From an uncultured Eubacteriales bacterium (GTDB lineage Bacteria; Bacillota; Clostridia; Peptostreptococcales; Anaerovoracaceae): a DNA stretch of 7,303 nucleotides. Made by a program: the position numbers and the translations under genes. The stretch is taken from positions 1 through 7,303 of the forward strand of contig CAJLHL010000100.1 of NCBI GenBank assembly GCA_905206455.1, in the 5' to 3' direction. The notes beneath the pieces were generated by a model that made no database searches, was not told the DNA's origin, and was given only the letters and a program-made list of their open reading frames with translations. Each line of letters starts with the position of its first letter. Position 1 is the stretch's first letter. Below are positions 5,604 through 7,303 of the stretch, in pieces.

Positions 5604-7147
5604 AGAATCGACAGATCAATCTCATCCGCGTCGTTCAAGAGCATAATCTCCGACAGAAGTTCCTGCTGTCTTTCGTAGACCAGCAGCTCCTTATTGTGTT
5701 CAAAATACTTTTCACATCCGTAGCGGCTGATAAACTTCGCGGAATAATAGTTGACGGTGAGTTCCGTGACGACGACCAGCATCTCCTGTCCGCCGCCGAA
5801 GACATCCTCGATAAAGAGGAACATATTCTCCAGGGCAAACTGCGTATCTTCCAGATGCTGCTTCATTTCCGCCACAGTCTGTCCGAATGCCGCTTTGATA
5901 AACTCGAAGCCGTCGGTTAAATCTGCGATACCTTCCCTGAGCAGATCGTTTTTATATCCCTCAATAGCCAGAATCACTCTTCTTAAAATCGTCTCTCTCT
6001 CAGCGGAGAGAACGGTACTGCGCTTTTCTTCACGGTAGGAAGCGGTACGGGCCACGATATATTTGCCCAGAATCGTATCGATCGTCTCTCTGTTCGGATC
6101 GGCCCTCTGGCAGACGACCTTGAGTTCCTGCAGAAGCTTATGCAGCTCTGTCACATAGTCTTCCGTTTCGATATCCTGCTTTATGTTTTCGGTGACCGCC
6201 TCCAGCAGAAGGCCGATCAGCGTCAGCCTTTCATCAAATTTCGCGCTGGCAGCTCTGTCGCGTATTTCCTCCGAATAAGAGCCGTCCAGGATACTCTGAA
6301 CCTGATAATCCGATTTATATTTATTATACAGATCATAATAAATCGCGAATTCTTTGGCCGCCTTTTCGTGCTGCAGGTACTGACTGATGAGATTTTCATC
6401 CACGGCGTAGCCCTGTTCTTCGTAGAGCTTGATCATCGTGGAAAGGTCTTCCCAACCTCTCGCCGTCATAAACTGAACGCCGTCGATAGTATTTTCGATG
6501 CGGTAGAAGTCATTTTTCTTGATCTCCAGATAGGTCGTAATGGCGGCATGAATACCTTTTTTATAAGCGTATTCTTTCCACACGCCGTAATCCGGTTCCA
6601 CCACGATTTTCTTCACACGGTCCAGAGTTACTATATCGAATTCTCTCACGGATTTATTGTGTTCCGGCGGATTTCCGGCGGTGGCGATAATCCATCCTTC
6701 GGGGATCTCGTGTTTGCCGAAAGTCTTATACTGGAGGAACTGGAGCATCGCAGGCGCCAGCGTCTCGGACACACAGTTGATCTCATCCAGGAAGAGAATA
6801 CCTTCCGCAAGACCGGTCTGCTCCATAAACTCATACACAGAGGAGATAATTTCACTCATCGTATATTCAGAGACCATATATTCCCGGCCTTCGTAAGTCC
6901 TCGTTTCGATCTTCGGCAGACCGATAGCGCTCTGACGGGTGTGATGAGTCATAGAATAAGAGACGAGACCGATACCCAGTTCCTGCGTAATCTGTTCCAT
7001 GATCGCTGTCTTTCCGATGCCCGGATCCCCGATCAGCAGGATCGGTCTCTGCCTGACCCGGCTGATGCGATACTCACCGAATTCATCCTTCATCAGATAC
7101 GATGTGATCGCACGCTGTATTTCGTCTTTTGCTTCTTTTATATTCAT
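5600..7147 (-). CDS. MoxR/AAA_5-type AAA+ ATPase
   Basis: This is a cytoplasmic AAA+ ATPase of 515 residues, longer than simple MoxR proteins (about 320) because of a C-terminal helical half. Motifs are the Walker A GDPGIGKT at 40-47, Walker B ILFLDE at 117-122, sensor 1 around N159 (IIATAGNP), a likely arginine finger R177 in TLDR, and a sensor-2-like arginine at 230 (TARGW). All nucleotide-handling residues are intact. Residues from about 290 to 515 are helical and charged and match nothing I can name. The ATG at 7147 has GGAGGT 6 bases upstream and overlaps the stop of the VWA-like gene as ATGA. Such ATPase-plus-VWA pairs remodel or activate partner proteins (known for MoxR-type systems); the target here is not visible in the window. 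Confidence 0.9.
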   Translation of the reverse strand: MNIKEAKDEIQRAITSYLMKDEFGEYRISRVRQRPILLIGDPGIGKTAIMEQITQELGIGLVSYSMTHHTRQSAIGLPKIETRTYEGREYMVSEYTMSEIISSVYEFMEQTGLAEGILFLDEINCVSETLAPAMLQFLQYKTFGKHEIPEGWIIATAGNPPEHNKSVREFDIVTLDRVKKIVVEPDYGVWKEYAYKKGIHAAITTYLEIKKNDFYRIENTIDGVQFMTARGWEDLSTMIKLYEEQGYAVDENLISQYLQHEKAAKEFAIYYDLYNKYKSDYQVQSILDGSYSEEIRDRAASAKFDERLTLIGLLLEAVTENIKQDIETEDYVTELHKLLQELKVVCQRADPNRETIDTILGKYIVARTASYREEKRSTVLSAERETILRRVILAIEGYKNDLLREGIADLTDGFEFIKAAFGQTVAEMKQHLEDTQFALENMFLFIEDVFGGGQEMLVVVTELTVNYYSAKFISRYGCEKYFEHNKELLVYERQQELLSEIMLLNDADEIDLSIL

Positions 7148-7303
7148 ATCAGTACCTCCTGCATGATATCGCTGGTTTCGAGGACGAGCTTCATGGCCCA
7201 GCCCGGAACTTCATATTCGAACTCGTCGTCATCGACGAATACAAATGCCGTTTCGTAAGGCGGACGTTTTTTCGGATACGTCCCGTTGCCGTCCGTAAAA
7301 TAA
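7144..7303 (-). CDS. VWA-like (DUF2201-type) protein, C-terminal 52 residues, runs off the right edge
   Basis: The frame enters from the right edge and ends in a TGA at 7146-7144 that overlaps the ATPase ATG. Only 52 residues are visible. They start with YFTDGNGTYP, in which FTDG-x-G is the end of a von Willebrand A-like fold, followed by an acidic segment (VDDDEFEYE) and VPGWAMKLVLE. This matches from memory the C-terminus of the VWA-like DUF2201 proteins, which often carry a metallopeptidase-like N-terminal domain (HExxH) and are encoded beside MoxR-type ATPases. The N-terminal part lies outside the window, so the presence of that domain is unknown. Confidence 0.75.
   Translation of the reverse strand, partial: YFTDGNGTYPKKRPPYETAFVFVDDDEFEYEVPGWAMKLVLETSDIMQEVLI

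Noticed and set aside
6140..7258. A 372-codon open frame on the plus strand opposite the AAA+ ATPase
   Set aside because: It is antisense to a gene with intact AAA+ motifs, its product shows no known motif, and it has no ribosome binding site. Codon bias of the real gene explains the open frame.

Overview
The window looks like chromosomal DNA of a Clostridia-type member of the Bacillota, perhaps Lachnospiraceae-like. The reasons are strong AGGAGG-type ribosome binding sites, a lipoprotein-anchored solute-binding protein, compact co-directional operons closed by hairpin-plus-T-run terminators, and roughly 50 % GC in the conserved genes. The species cannot be named from the sequence alone.

Layout from left to right. 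(1) Positions 1-609, plus strand: the C-terminal two thirds of a drug/metabolite (EamA-type) membrane transporter that enters from the left edge. A strong two-way terminator (615-657) separates it from the next, convergent operon. (2) Positions 676-3565, minus strand: a complete FecCD-type ABC importer, transcribed as binding lipoprotein, permease, ATPase. It has a near-consensus sigma-A promoter (TTGACT, 17 bp, TATAAT) at 3731-3759 and a 12-bp palindrome just upstream of the -35 box. (3) Positions 3760-4118: a composite intergenic region. It holds a 5' fragment of a group IIC intron (about 3844-3960, minus strand), a hairpin of the kind such introns insert behind, an isolated extended -10 box, and the terminator of the next operon. 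(4) Positions 4119-5350, minus strand: an AT-rich two-gene unit encoding a secreted protein of unknown family and a membrane-anchored SurA_N-like protein without a catalytic isomerase domain. (5) Positions 5432-7303, minus strand: a MoxR/AAA_5-type AAA+ ATPase preceded, with an ATGA overlap, by the end of a VWA-like (DUF2201-type) protein. A possible 42-residue ORF and a strong terminator follow it.

The ABC operon imports a metal chelate or a similar small ligand; the substrate cannot be fixed from sequence. The AAA+ ATPase and VWA-like protein form a chaperone-like pair of the general MoxR/VWA type, probably acting on other proteins. The AT-rich secreted-protein cassette next to a broken intron is the most accessory-looking part of the window and the best candidate for something undescribed.
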